DNA from: Desulfovibrionaceae bacterium
GTDB lineage: Bacteria; Desulfobacterota; Desulfovibrionia; Desulfovibrionales; Desulfovibrionaceae
Length of the DNA stretch: 64,000 nucleotides
Direction: 5' to 3'
Assembly: GCA_031082225.1 (NCBI GenBank)
Contig: JAVHLG010000005.1
Span: 32,119 to 96,118 of the forward strand
Positions 39,515-48,134 of this stretch are shown here, in pieces. Under the pieces are notes generated by a model, which saw only the letters and a program-made list of their open reading frames with translations, was not told the origin of the DNA and made no database searches. Both the position numbers and the translations under genes were made by a program. How positions within the stretch are numbered: position 1 is the stretch's first letter; each line of letters begins with the position of its first letter.

Positions 39515-41254
39515 ATGAGCCTGTTCGCCGTCATCCTGTGGATCTGCCTGGCCGTGTGCCTGGGCGGCACGGTGTGGCGCATGGCCCGCTGGCTGCTTCC
39601 GGACCGCTCCCTGGCCGTCCCCGGCCTGCCGCCGTCCGGGGCCCTGGCCGCCCTTTTGCGCTCCCTGTCCTGGCCCAAGGCATTGTCCGCCGCCCCCCGG
39701 ATGGCGTTCACCTTCCTTTTCGACATCCTTTTCCAGGGCCATCTGCTGCAAAGGGGCAGCCTGTGGCGCTGGGTCATGCATTTCTCCCTGTTCGCCGGGT
39801 TTTCCGGCCTGTTTTTCTTCCATGCCCTGGAAAATTTCATCTCCCGGCCCTTTTTCCCGGGCTACGAGCCCACCCTCGACCCCTGGCAGTTTCTGCGCAA
39901 CCTCTTCGGGGCCATGGTCGCCCTGGGCCTTGGCATCGCCCTGTGCCGCCGCCTCTTTGTGCGCGACCTGCGGCGCACCTCGCGCTTTGAGGACTTTTTC
40001 ACCCTTGCGCTCATCGGCCTGATCATCGCCTCGGGGTTTGGCCTGGAAGGGGCCAAGATGGCCTCCCCGGCCGCCTTCGAGCGCATGGCCGCCGACTATT
40101 ATCCCACGCCCGACGCCGCCGACCTGACCGCCCTTCGGGCCTATTGGGCCACGGAAGGCGGCATGGTCTTTCCGGTCGAAAGCCTGCCCCGGGAGGCCGT
40201 CACCCCGGAAATCCTGGAAAAGGGACGCGAGATCTCCGAAATGTCCTGCGCCCCGTGCCATTCCCCGCCCGGATCGGCCTTCGTGTCCGCGCCCCTGTCG
40301 CGCGTCCTGTCGCGGGTTCTGGCCCCGGCCGGGGCCGGGCTGACGGACGGCCTGTGGTGGCTCCATGTCCTGTCCTGCCTGTTCGCCCTGGCCTGGCTGC
40401 CGTTTGGAAAGCTCTTCCACATCCTGTCCACCCCCGTGGGCATCCTGCTGCGCGGCCTCGATCCCGGGGAGGCCGCCGCCCGGCCGGGCATGGCGGCCCC
40501 GCTGGCCCGGGCCGTGGGCCTGGACGCCTGCACCCACTGCGGCATCTGCAGCCGCCATTGCAGCGTGCTGCCGTCCTTTCTGGCCCTTGGCACGCCGGAG
40601 ATCCTGCCCTCGGAAAAGCTTTTGTCCATGCGCCGCCTGGCCGGGAAATCGGGAAAGCTCACCCCGGCCGCCCTGGCCGCCTTTTCCGAGGGCGGATTCG
40701 TGTGCACCGAGTGCATGCGCTGCACCGTGGTCTGCCCCTCGCGCATCAACCTGCAGGATCTGTGGCTGGTGTCCAAGCGGGAGGCCGCCCGGCTGGGACA
40801 TCCGGAACTGGCCGTGCGCCTGCGCAGCTACGGCCCCGGGGTCTGGGAGACGCTGGCCAGGCGGGCCCGGCCCGTGGCCAGAACCCTGGCCGCCTCCCCG
40901 TCGCTTCTGGACAACCCCGAGACCTTCGCCTGCTGCGTGCAATGCTCGGTGTGCACCGGGGTGTGCCCCATCTTCCGCCTGCCGGACATCCCGGCCGCCG
41001 AGGTGGACGTCAGCCCCCACCAGCTCATGAATCTGGTGCGCATGGGCCTTGCCGACCACGCCCTGTCCGCCAATTTTCTGTGGAACTGCACCACCTGCTA
41101 CAAATGCCAGGAACATTGTCCCCAGGGCATCCGGGTGGCCGACGTGCTCTACGAACTGCGCAATCTGGCCCATTCCAAGGTGGAGGCGGCGGCCCGGGCC
41201 GGTCTTTTGGACGACATGGCGGCCCGTCCCCAGGCTACGGGGGATGCTCCATGA
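39515..41254 (+). CDS. membrane cytochrome c / multi-ferredoxin / HdrC-like fusion in place of GlpC
   Basis: A 579-residue protein. Residues 1-180 contain about four transmembrane helices of a respiratory cytochrome-b-like type (DsrM/HmeC-like by layout). EMSCAPCH at 242-249 holds one CxxCH haem c motif, followed by another helix near 278-297. The cytoplasmic part has four CxxCxxCxxxC clusters, starting at 339 (CTHCGICSRHC), 397 (CTECMRCTVVC), 474 (CVQCSVCTGVC) and 525 (CTTCYKCQEHC). The last two, with HQLMNLVRMGL between, are HdrC-like. It probably takes electrons from GlpAB and exchanges them with quinone or a periplasmic cytochrome. Its stop overlaps the HdrB-like gene by 4 bases. Confidence 0.85.
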   Translation: MSLFAVILWICLAVCLGGTVWRMARWLLPDRSLAVPGLPPSGALAALLRSLSWPKALSAAPRMAFTFLFDILFQGHLLQRGSLWRWVMHFSLFAGFSGLFFFHALENFISRPFFPGYEPTLDPWQFLRNLFGAMVALGLGIALCRRLFVRDLRRTSRFEDFFTLALIGLIIASGFGLEGAKMASPAAFERMAADYYPTPDAADLTALRAYWATEGGMVFPVESLPREAVTPEILEKGREISEMSCAPCHSPPGSAFVSAPLSRVLSRVLAPAGAGLTDGLWWLHVLSCLFALAWLPFGKLFHILSTPVGILLRGLDPGEAAARPGMAAPLARAVGLDACTHCGICSRHCSVLPSFLALGTPEILPSEKLLSMRRLAGKSGKLTPAALAAFSEGGFVCTECMRCTVVCPSRINLQDLWLVSKREAARLGHPELAVRLRSYGPGVWETLARRARPVARTLAASPSLLDNPETFACCVQCSVCTGVCPIFRLPDIPAAEVDVSPHQLMNLVRMGLADHALSANFLWNCTTCYKCQEHCPQGIRVADVLYELRNLAHSKVEAAARAGLLDDMAARPQATGDAP

Positions 41255-42129
41255 GCTACGCCTGGTTTCCCGGCTGCCGCATTCCCTTTCATCTGCCCGG
41301 CTACGGACGCCAGTCCCTGGCGGTCCTGTCCACCCTGGGCGTGCATCCCGTGGAGATGGAATTCAACTGCTGCGGCTATCCCGTGCGCCACCAGAGCCTT
41401 TTCGCCTCGGTGCTCTCGGCGGCCCGGGCCATGGCCGTGGCCGCCAGGGCCGGACATGACATCCTGACCCCATGTAAATGCTGCTTCGGCCACCTGCGCT
41501 TTGCCCAGGCCGCCCTGTCCGAGCGACCGGACCTGCGGACGGCGGTCACGGACGCCCTGCGGCCCGAGGGCCTGCGTCACGACCCGGACCTGACCGTGAC
41601 CCATCTGCTGCCGGTCCTTGCCCGGGAGGTGGGCCTTGCGGCCGTCACAAAGGCCGTGATCCGCCCCCTGCCGGGCGTTCGCGCGGCGGCCCACTACGGC
41701 TGCCATGCGCTCAGGCCGTCCCCGGTGACCCGGTTTGATGACCCCCTGTCCCCCACGATTTTTGAGGATCTGCTTCGGACCATGGGCTGCGTCCCCGTGT
41801 CCTGGACGCTTCGCCTGGAGTGCTGCGGGCAGCCGTTGGCCGGGAAAAACGACCGCCTGGCCATGGCCTTGGCCCGCAGCAAATACGCCTCGGCCATGGA
41901 GGCCGGGGCGCAGGTCCTGGTCACGGCCTGCACCTATTGCCAGATGCAGCTTGGGGCCCAGGCCCTGTCCTGCGATCTGCCCATGCCGGGCATGGGCGGC
42001 GCGGCGCGGCCCCGGCCGCAACCGCCCATGCCCGTGACCGCCGTGTCCGGCCTTTTGGGCGCGGCCATGGGGCTGTGGCCCCTTGAGGACCGCCTCGTGC
42101 CGCCCCCCGGCACGGCGTCCGTTTCTTGA
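41251..42129 (+). CDS. heterodisulfide reductase subunit B-like protein (two CCG domains)
   Basis: A 292-residue protein with two cysteine-rich CCG domains: Cys9, Cys40-Cys41, Cys75/Cys78 and Cys151, Cys191-Cys192, Cys227/Cys230. This is the HdrB pattern that holds non-cubane [4Fe-4S] clusters and cleaves disulfides in methanogens. In sulfate reducers HdrB-like subunits serve various redox complexes. It pairs with the HdrC-like end of the preceding fusion (ATGA overlap) and probably forms one complex with GlpAB. The final 50 residues (PRPQPPMPV...) are a poorly conserved tail. Confidence 0.88.
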   Translation: MSYAWFPGCRIPFHLPGYGRQSLAVLSTLGVHPVEMEFNCCGYPVRHQSLFASVLSAARAMAVAARAGHDILTPCKCCFGHLRFAQAALSERPDLRTAVTDALRPEGLRHDPDLTVTHLLPVLAREVGLAAVTKAVIRPLPGVRAAAHYGCHALRPSPVTRFDDPLSPTIFEDLLRTMGCVPVSWTLRLECCGQPLAGKNDRLAMALARSKYASAMEAGAQVLVTACTYCQMQLGAQALSCDLPMPGMGGAARPRPQPPMPVTAVSGLLGAAMGLWPLEDRLVPPPGTASVS

Positions 42130-42245
42130 AAACTGGCCTTTTGGCACGTTCCTTCTGGAGGCCGAAAACGGCGCATCACGGCCCGTCGCCAGCACCGCCG
42201 GATGCCGGAGGCTGATCCGGGAACACGGGGAAACATCGCAGGGGC

Positions 42246-42266
42246 CAGGGGGAGTTCTTCCCCCTG
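42246..42266. repeat. hairpin CAGGGGGA-N5-TCCCCCTG
   Basis: An 8-bp perfect inverted repeat with loop GTTCT in the 253-base spacer between the HdrB-like gene and glpK. It could end or attenuate transcription into glpK, although no T-tract follows. Confidence 0.5.
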
Positions 42267-42382
42267 ACCCGGAAGATCCGGATGCACAGGGAAACATCCC
42301 GTCCGGGCTTGCCTGCACGGCGGGGATCGGGGACAAGGAAGAAACCGCCCGCCAGGGCGACACGCGAGAAAAGGAGTGCAGC

Positions 42383-43894
42383 ATGGGTGGATACATCGGG
42401 GCCGTGGACCAGGGAACCACCTCGTCGCGGTTCATCATCTTCGACGCCGCCGGGCGCATCGTGGCCATGGACCAGAAGGAGCATCGCCAGATATTTCCCC
42501 AGCCGGGCTATGTGGAGCACGATCCCGTGGAGATATGGGAAAACACCCGGGAGGTCATTGCCGGGGCGCTTCGAAAGGCCGGGATCAGCGGCGCGGACCT
42601 GGCCGCCCTGGGCATCACCAACCAACGCGAGACCGTGGTGGTCTGGGACCGGCGTACGGGCCGCCCGTATTCCAACGCCATCGTCTGGCAGTGCACGCGC
42701 ACCCGGGACATCTGCGAGGAATTGATCAAGGACGGCGGCCCGGATCGCTTCCGATCCATCACGGGCCTGCCGGTGGCCACCTATTTCAGCGGCCCGAAGA
42801 TCAAGTGGATTCTCGACCACGTCCCCGAGGCCAGGCGCGCTGCCGAGGCCGGGGAGGCGCTTTTCGGGACCATGGAGTCCTGGATCATCTGGCAGCTCAC
42901 GGGAGGCCCCCGGGGCGGGGCGCATGTCACCGACGTGACCAACGCCAGCCGGACCATGCTCATGGACCTCAAAACCCTGGCCTGGGACGAGGGCATCCTG
43001 GACGTGCTGGGCATCCCGCGTCGGGGTCTGCCGCGCATCGTGCCCTCCAGCGACGGGGCCTCCTGGGGCCCGACCATGGAGGACGGGCCGCTTGGGGCCC
43101 GGGTGCCCGTGTGCGGGGCCCTGGGCGACCAGCAGGCGGCCCTGGTGGGCCAGGCCTGCTTCGAGCCCGGCGAGGCCAAAAACACCTACGGCACGGGCTG
43201 CTTCCTGCTCTTAAACACCGGCACGACGCCCATCCCCTCCCGCCACGGCCTGATCACCACCCTGGCCTACAAGCTCGGCGACAACGATCCGGTCTACTGC
43301 CTGGAGGGGTCCGTGGCCATCGCCGGGGCGCTTGTGCAGTGGGTGCGCGACAATCTGGGCCTGATCAAGGCCGCCCCGGAGATCGAACGCCTGGCCATGC
43401 ACGCCGAGGACAACGGCGGGGTGTACATCGTGCCTGCCTTTTCCGGGCTTTTCGCCCCCTATTGGCGCTCGGACGCCCGGGGGGCCATTGTCGGGCTGAC
43501 GCGCTACGCCAACAAAAACCACATCGCCCGGGCCGTGCTTGAGGCCTGCGCCTACCAGACCAAGGACATCGTGACGGCCATGAACAAGGATTCGGGCGTG
43601 GAATTAAAAAAGCTCAAGGTGGACGGCGGCATGGTGCACAACGAGCTGCTCATGCAGTTCCAGGCAGACATCCTGGACGTGCCGGTGATCCGCCCGGTGG
43701 TGTCCGAGACCACCTGCCTGGGCGCGGCCTATGCCGCCGGGCTGGCCGTGGGATTCTGGCGCGACACGCTGGAGCTGTGCAAAAACTGGGCGGTGGACCG
43801 TATCTGGGAGCCGCACATGACCGCCACGGACCGGGAGACGGGATATCAGGGATGGAAGAAGGCCGTGGAGCGCACATTGGGCTGGGTGGAATAG
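42383..43894 (+). CDS. glpK: glycerol kinase
   Basis: A 503-residue FGGY-family kinase converting glycerol and ATP to glycerol-3-phosphate. The N-terminal phosphate-binding motif is [29 protein letters not shown] and ITNQRET are glycerol-kinase signatures, and the FGGY signatures are present ([32 protein letters not shown], core DGGMVHN). AAGGAG lies 8 bases before ATG 42383. It completes the pathway: glpSTPQUV imports glycerol, GlpK traps it, and GlpAB oxidises it. It is preceded by a 253-base spacer, so it may have its own promoter. Confidence 0.96.
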   Translation: MGGYIGAVDQGTTSSRFIIFDAAGRIVAMDQKEHRQIFPQPGYVEHDPVEIWENTREVIAGALRKAGISGADLAALGITNQRETVVVWDRRTGRPYSNAIVWQCTRTRDICEELIKDGGPDRFRSITGLPVATYFSGPKIKWILDHVPEARRAAEAGEALFGTMESWIIWQLTGGPRGGAHVTDVTNASRTMLMDLKTLAWDEGILDVLGIPRRGLPRIVPSSDGASWGPTMEDGPLGARVPVCGALGDQQAALVGQACFEPGEAKNTYGTGCFLLLNTGTTPIPSRHGLITTLAYKLGDNDPVYCLEGSVAIAGALVQWVRDNLGLIKAAPEIERLAMHAEDNGGVYIVPAFSGLFAPYWRSDARGAIVGLTRYANKNHIARAVLEACAYQTKDIVTAMNKDSGVELKKLKVDGGMVHNELLMQFQADILDVPVIRPVVSETTCLGAAYAAGLAVGFWRDTLELCKNWAVDRIWEPHMTATDRETGYQGWKKAVERTLGWVE

Positions 43895-44119
43895 GCCGTT
43901 TTGCCGCGTCTGAACATGCAGGGGCCAGCCTGGAGGGATGCCGGGGTGGCCCTTTTCAGTTCTGGGCCTTGCCCATTGTTCTGATCCAGGGCATTATTGA
44001 TTTTTTTGGTCTAAAACCGAGACGCAAAAAACAAATGCCAAAATATTGCATTCATCGTCACGCCATGGTATCGTTCAATGCCCTTCCCAAGGGCCACTCC
44101 ACCATGAAAGGACTGTTCC

Positions 44120-45487
44120 ATGAAACGCATCCTGCGTCATCTCCTGCTCACCATGGTGCTCGCCAGTCTCACCGCGTGCCAATCCTCCAAACAGAAGGCG
44201 CATGAACTGGCCGAAGAAGCCGTGTACAAACCGGTGGAGTACATAAACGCATCCATCCCCGGTCCCGAGATCGTGGTGCTTCCGGGCGAGATGAAAAGCG
44301 TCAACGCCACGTTCGTCCAGAAGGTCACGGACAACAACATCCGCGACTTCGCCGAACTGGAGCTTTCCAAGGCCAACTTCCGGGTGCTGGAACGGGCCGA
44401 CACCCAGGAATTTTTCAATGAATTCGCTCTTGCCGCCAACCTGGGCGACGCCGAGGCGCTCTCGATCTTCAAGAAAGGGCGGTTCAAGGCCACCAACTGG
44501 CTGGTGGCCTTCGACGTGCTCAAGGCCGAACCCGTGGCCGACGTGAAGCAGAGCGTGGACGGAAGCACCCTCGGCGCCCTGGTGGGCATCGGCCTGACCC
44601 TGGCCGGCAGTTCCGACGCCGGACGCATCGCCGGCACGGCCATCGCCTCCATCAAGGGCAACGACCGATCGATCATCTGGAACGTGGGCATGCGCTACAA
44701 GATCCTGGACGCCAACTCCGGCATGCAGGTGGCCACGGGCTATTTCGAAGACAAGCTGGAAATCAAGAGCTCCATGCAAAGCTTTCTTGGGGCCACGCAG
44801 GAACAGGCATCCTCCGTGACCCTGGACACCCTGGTGCAGCGTCTGGTGCAAAAGGCCGTGCAGGAGATCGACGGCTCGTATAAAACCGGCTCCCCCGCCG
44901 CCCCCGGCGCCCAGGACGACACCCCCGACGTCAACCTGCTGGTGCAAAACGCCGTGCAACGCAAGCTGGGCGGCGCGTCCATGGCCATGGCCGCGAGCAC
45001 GGATCATGTCGTGGACGCCGTGCCCCAGACGCCCGGGAAGGCCGGGAAGACCCGGATCAACTCCGCCCGGGAGAGACAGATCATCGAGGAATACCAGGCC
45101 AAGGCTGCGCAATACCGGAAACAGAAGGACGCCGACGCGATTTTGCTCGTCATCAAGGGATACTTCAACTCCATCGCCCAGATCGACCGCATCGCCCTGC
45201 TCGCCAGCACCTGCTCCAGCGTGCAGCAAGAGGTGGAAAAAGGCATGGAGCCGCTGTATAAGCTTACCGCCGCCAACTCGGACTGGCGCAAGTTTTTGAC
45301 CATGGACGTGTCCAACGTCACCTATGAAATCGTGGAGCAGGACGACGAACGCTGCACGGTGAAGGTTGGCGGAACCATGTCCATGACCATGGGGAAAAAT
45401 CCGCCCAAGGTGACCCCGCAAAGCGAGGAATACACCCTGACCAAGGAAAACGGCCACTGGAAGGTGTGCACGACCCATTTCAGTTGA
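44120..45487 (+). CDS. CsgG-like outer-membrane lipoprotein
   Basis: A 455-residue lipoprotein with a type II signal peptide and lipobox LTAC (Cys20). Residues about 45-270 resemble the CsgG/curli-assembly fold (AELELSKANFRVLERADTQEF, then the Gly-rich SLGALVGIGLTLAGSSDAGRIAGTA, which could be a membrane-inserting hairpin; only key residues recognised). The C-terminal 110 residues form a separate NTF2/DUF4878-like domain (KGYFNSIAQID ... NGHWKVCTTHFS). The function is unknown; a secretion pore or envelope sensor is possible. It is monocistronic with a strong terminator. Confidence 0.7.
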   Translation: MKRILRHLLLTMVLASLTACQSSKQKAHELAEEAVYKPVEYINASIPGPEIVVLPGEMKSVNATFVQKVTDNNIRDFAELELSKANFRVLERADTQEFFNEFALAANLGDAEALSIFKKGRFKATNWLVAFDVLKAEPVADVKQSVDGSTLGALVGIGLTLAGSSDAGRIAGTAIASIKGNDRSIIWNVGMRYKILDANSGMQVATGYFEDKLEIKSSMQSFLGATQEQASSVTLDTLVQRLVQKAVQEIDGSYKTGSPAAPGAQDDTPDVNLLVQNAVQRKLGGASMAMAASTDHVVDAVPQTPGKAGKTRINSARERQIIEEYQAKAAQYRKQKDADAILLVIKGYFNSIAQIDRIALLASTCSSVQQEVEKGMEPLYKLTAANSDWRKFLTMDVSNVTYEIVEQDDERCTVKVGGTMSMTMGKNPPKVTPQSEEYTLTKENGHWKVCTTHFS

Positions 45488-45539
45488 CATGACCGTGACG
45501 CAGCCGGCATGCCGGTCGCGTGCGTTTCCGGGACGAAAG

Positions 45540-45578
45540 ACGCCCCGCCGTCGGTTGCGCCGATGGCGGGGCGTTTTG
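45540..45578 (+). terminator. intrinsic terminator of the CsgG-like gene
   Basis: ACGCCCCGCC (45540-45549) pairs with GGCGGGGCGT (45565-45574), with an inner stem TCGG/CCGA, followed by TTTTGTT. Confidence 0.85.
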
Positions 45579-45747
45579 TTGCGGCGACGTAACGACCGGA
45601 AACGCCCACTTCGCGGATCGCGCCGCCGTGCACTGAAACCCGGCGGCCGGGGTGGAATCCCCCGCCGGGGTCGCTCTCACGACGATCGTTTTCGCGGCGC
45701 GGCGTGCGTTTCAGGCGACGTGACCGTGCCGGGCCTGCCGTCTCGGC

Positions 45748-46566
45748 TCACGATCCGGCCAGGCCGGAGGGGAGCGCCATGTCCATCGCCCCCGCCTTTG
45801 GGGATGCGGCCAGGGGCGGCACGGCGTCCCCATGCGAGTCGATGAAGTCCAGAAACTGGCGGCACTCCTCGAAATCCGGATTCATGCCCAGGGCCTTTTC
45901 GAGAAATCGCCGGGAGACCTTGGCGCTGCCCTTTTCATAGAGGGTACGGGCCATGTTGTAGATGAGATGTTCGTCGTCCTTGCTGAGCTGATAGGCCCGG
46001 GCATAATATTTCATGGCCTGGGCATACATGCCCAGCTTGCGCATCTGGATGCCGAACTCGTTGAACAGATGCTTGTGCTCCACGCGAAACGCCGCCTCCA
46101 GGCGCACCAGCTTGCGAAACACCCGCTCGGCGTTTTCCGTTTCGTGGCGTTCCAGATAGGTCAGCCCGAGACCGAACGTGGCCCGTACATGATCCTCGTC
46201 AAGATTTAAGGCGGTCTGGTATTCGAACTCCGCCGAGAAAAGCTCGCTGCGTTCCCGGTGCCGGTCGCCCCGTTCCACCGTATCCTCCATGCGGCGCATG
46301 ATGGGAATGACCTTGTTGATGTAGATGGCGGGCTCGGGAACGTAATCTTGCAGCAGCTTTTCCCGACTGAGAGACCTGATGGGGCCGGAGGGCAGAAAGT
46401 TGCGGTTGAGCCGCTGGATGCTGAAATCCCCATCCTGTTGCTCTTCGGCCAGGACGAAAATCTGCTGGCGCACCCGGCGACGGGTACTCCCGAAACCGAG
46501 ATAATGCGACGACTCCGTGGAAAACACGCCGCGCATATGGTGTCTGGCAGTGATGTCGTCCGTCAT
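45748..46566 (-). CDS. tetratricopeptide repeat protein
   Basis: A 272-residue protein. About 130 residues of an unknown basic domain (STRRRVRQQIFVLAEEQQDGD) precede three to four TPR units (about 130-250), with patterns such as ATFGLGLTYLERHETENAERVFRKL and YYARAYQLSKDDEHLIYNMARTLYEKG (cores A-L-G-Y-A). TPRs mediate protein binding; no catalytic motif is present. ATG 46566 is chosen since further upstream the frame is uncharacteristic and a plus-strand promoter for the divergent gene lies there, but no strong ribosome-binding site supports it. The partner is unknown. Confidence 0.7.
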   Translation of the reverse strand: MTDDITARHHMRGVFSTESSHYLGFGSTRRRVRQQIFVLAEEQQDGDFSIQRLNRNFLPSGPIRSLSREKLLQDYVPEPAIYINKVIPIMRRMEDTVERGDRHRERSELFSAEFEYQTALNLDEDHVRATFGLGLTYLERHETENAERVFRKLVRLEAAFRVEHKHLFNEFGIQMRKLGMYAQAMKYYARAYQLSKDDEHLIYNMARTLYEKGSAKVSRRFLEKALGMNPDFEECRQFLDFIDSHGDAVPPLAASPKAGAMDMALPSGLAGS

Positions 46567-46656
46567 TTCGGTCTTGTCGAGGTCCGGGTTCGCGATTACG
46601 GTTTTTTTCTGGAAGGACTGCGCCGCACGCCGCCGCTCCCCGTGCGACAGGCTGTG

Positions 46657-46686
46657 TTGACACCAAAATTGCAGCAGGCATACTAT
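46657..46686 (+). promoter_or_regulatory. putative sigma-70 promoter of the HD-GYP gene
   Basis: TTGACA (46657-46662) and TACTAT (46681-46686) are 18 bases apart, about 140 bases before the HD-GYP start. The -35 is a perfect consensus. Confidence 0.55.
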
Positions 46687-46826
46687 GGTCAGGCAGGCCA
46701 GTCCCGCGCCAGGCCGTTGCCTGCTCGGCGTTGCGGAAACGCCGGAAACACCTGCGATAACCGCACAACACATACGCGCACAGGGAAAAATGTCAACAAT
46801 CGCACGGCCGCAAGGGCTTCTCCCCC

Positions 46827-48116
46827 ATGCATGTCAATGAATATCCCATTTTAGTCGAACAATTGTGCCCGGGTCTTTTCGTGCGTCTGGAGACCGATGC
46901 CAGGGCGGCGTCCCTGCCGAAAAAGGCCTTCAAGATCACAACTCAGGAACAGATAGAGGACATACGACGACTGGGCATACGCTACGTCATCTGCATCTCG
47001 GACAAGTCCGACCGGCTTCCCATCCCACTGGAGGAACTGGACGAAAAACGCCCCCCCACGGCCCCCAGGCCGTCCGGAAAGACCGCCAAAACCCCGGTCT
47101 CCCTGGAACTTCTCAGCCTCAAACAGGAAACCATCGCCCGCAACAAGGAACGCCGGGAACGCTTCGCCGCCTGCGAAAAACGCTATGACGCAGCCGTATC
47201 CCAGGTCGTCGGGGTGCTCAAGAAGGCGGCCAAGCCGTCGGACGAGATCGTGGACGCCGCCAGGGGGATGATCGCCTCCATGGTGGACACCTTTTTGTCC
47301 GACCTCGACGTGGTGGTCAGCCTCATGACCACCAAGCCCCGCGAGGAGACACGCAACTATCATGCCTTAAACGTCACCGTCCTGTCCCTGATGCTGGCCC
47401 GGGAGATCGGGCTCGGCAAGCCCCGGATGCTCGATCTGGGCCTGGGGGCGCTTTTCCACGACGTGGGCAAGGGCCGGGTGCCCATCCAGCGTTTCACCAA
47501 GGGGAACCTGACGACCCTCAACAGGGTGGTGCGCGAATACTATCGGGAACATCCGGTCATCGGGGCCAGGATCGTCTCGGCCTTCGCGGCGTTTCCTCCC
47601 GACGCCCTGGACGTGGTGCTCAAGCACCACGAGAGCATCGACGGCCAGGGATTCCCGGCCGGTCTTTCCGGGGACGACGTCCCCCTGCTGGCCCGCATCG
47701 CGGCCGTTGCCGACACCTACGACACCCTGTGCAACCGCAAGGACGACAAGGGATACGCCACCCCGCATGAGGCCCTCAGGGCCATGTACGGGAAAAAGAC
47801 CTCCCTGGACCAGATGCTTCTGGCCTCGTTCATCCGCAGCATCGGGGTCTATCCGCCGGGCAGCATCGTGGATCTGTCCAACGGCCTCACAGGCATGGTG
47901 GTGTCATCAAATCCGCGCGCCTCCTTCCGGCCGAGCGTCCTGGCGCACCATCCGGACATCCCCCGCAAGGAGGCCCTGATCATCGACCTGACCATTGAAG
48001 AGGACATCACCATCGTCCGGGCCGTGCGGCCCGAGGAACTGCCCCGGGAGGTCGTCGCCTACCTGAACCCGGTGCGCCGGGCCAACTACTACGTGGACTC
48101 CCTGCCTCCGGCCTAG
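46827..48116 (+). CDS. HD-GYP domain protein, probable cyclic-di-GMP phosphodiesterase
   Basis: A 429-residue cytoplasmic protein. An N-terminal DUF3391-like domain (1-130) precedes the HD-GYP domain (about 145-345). The metal ligands are visible: His211-Asp212 (HDVGKG), His267-His268 (HHES) and Asp296 in ADTYD. The signature is GQGFP (273-277) rather than G-x-GYP, so Tyr is replaced by Phe. A beta-rich tail closes the protein. HD-GYP enzymes hydrolyse c-di-GMP. It lies 18 bases before the class I adenylate cyclase gene, so the two are likely co-transcribed. Confidence 0.88.
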   Translation: MHVNEYPILVEQLCPGLFVRLETDARAASLPKKAFKITTQEQIEDIRRLGIRYVICISDKSDRLPIPLEELDEKRPPTAPRPSGKTAKTPVSLELLSLKQETIARNKERRERFAACEKRYDAAVSQVVGVLKKAAKPSDEIVDAARGMIASMVDTFLSDLDVVVSLMTTKPREETRNYHALNVTVLSLMLAREIGLGKPRMLDLGLGALFHDVGKGRVPIQRFTKGNLTTLNRVVREYYREHPVIGARIVSAFAAFPPDALDVVLKHHESIDGQGFPAGLSGDDVPLLARIAAVADTYDTLCNRKDDKGYATPHEALRAMYGKKTSLDQMLLASFIRSIGVYPPGSIVDLSNGLTGMVVSSNPRASFRPSVLAHHPDIPRKEALIIDLTIEEDITIVRAVRPEELPREVVAYLNPVRRANYYVDSLPPA

Positions 48117-48134
48117 GTCGGGGACGCCTCCGCC

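Noticed and set aside
42140..42160. TTGGCACGTTCCTTCTG upstream of glpK, resembling a sigma-54 promoter
   Set aside because: The essential GC of the -12 element is CT here, so binding is unlikely.
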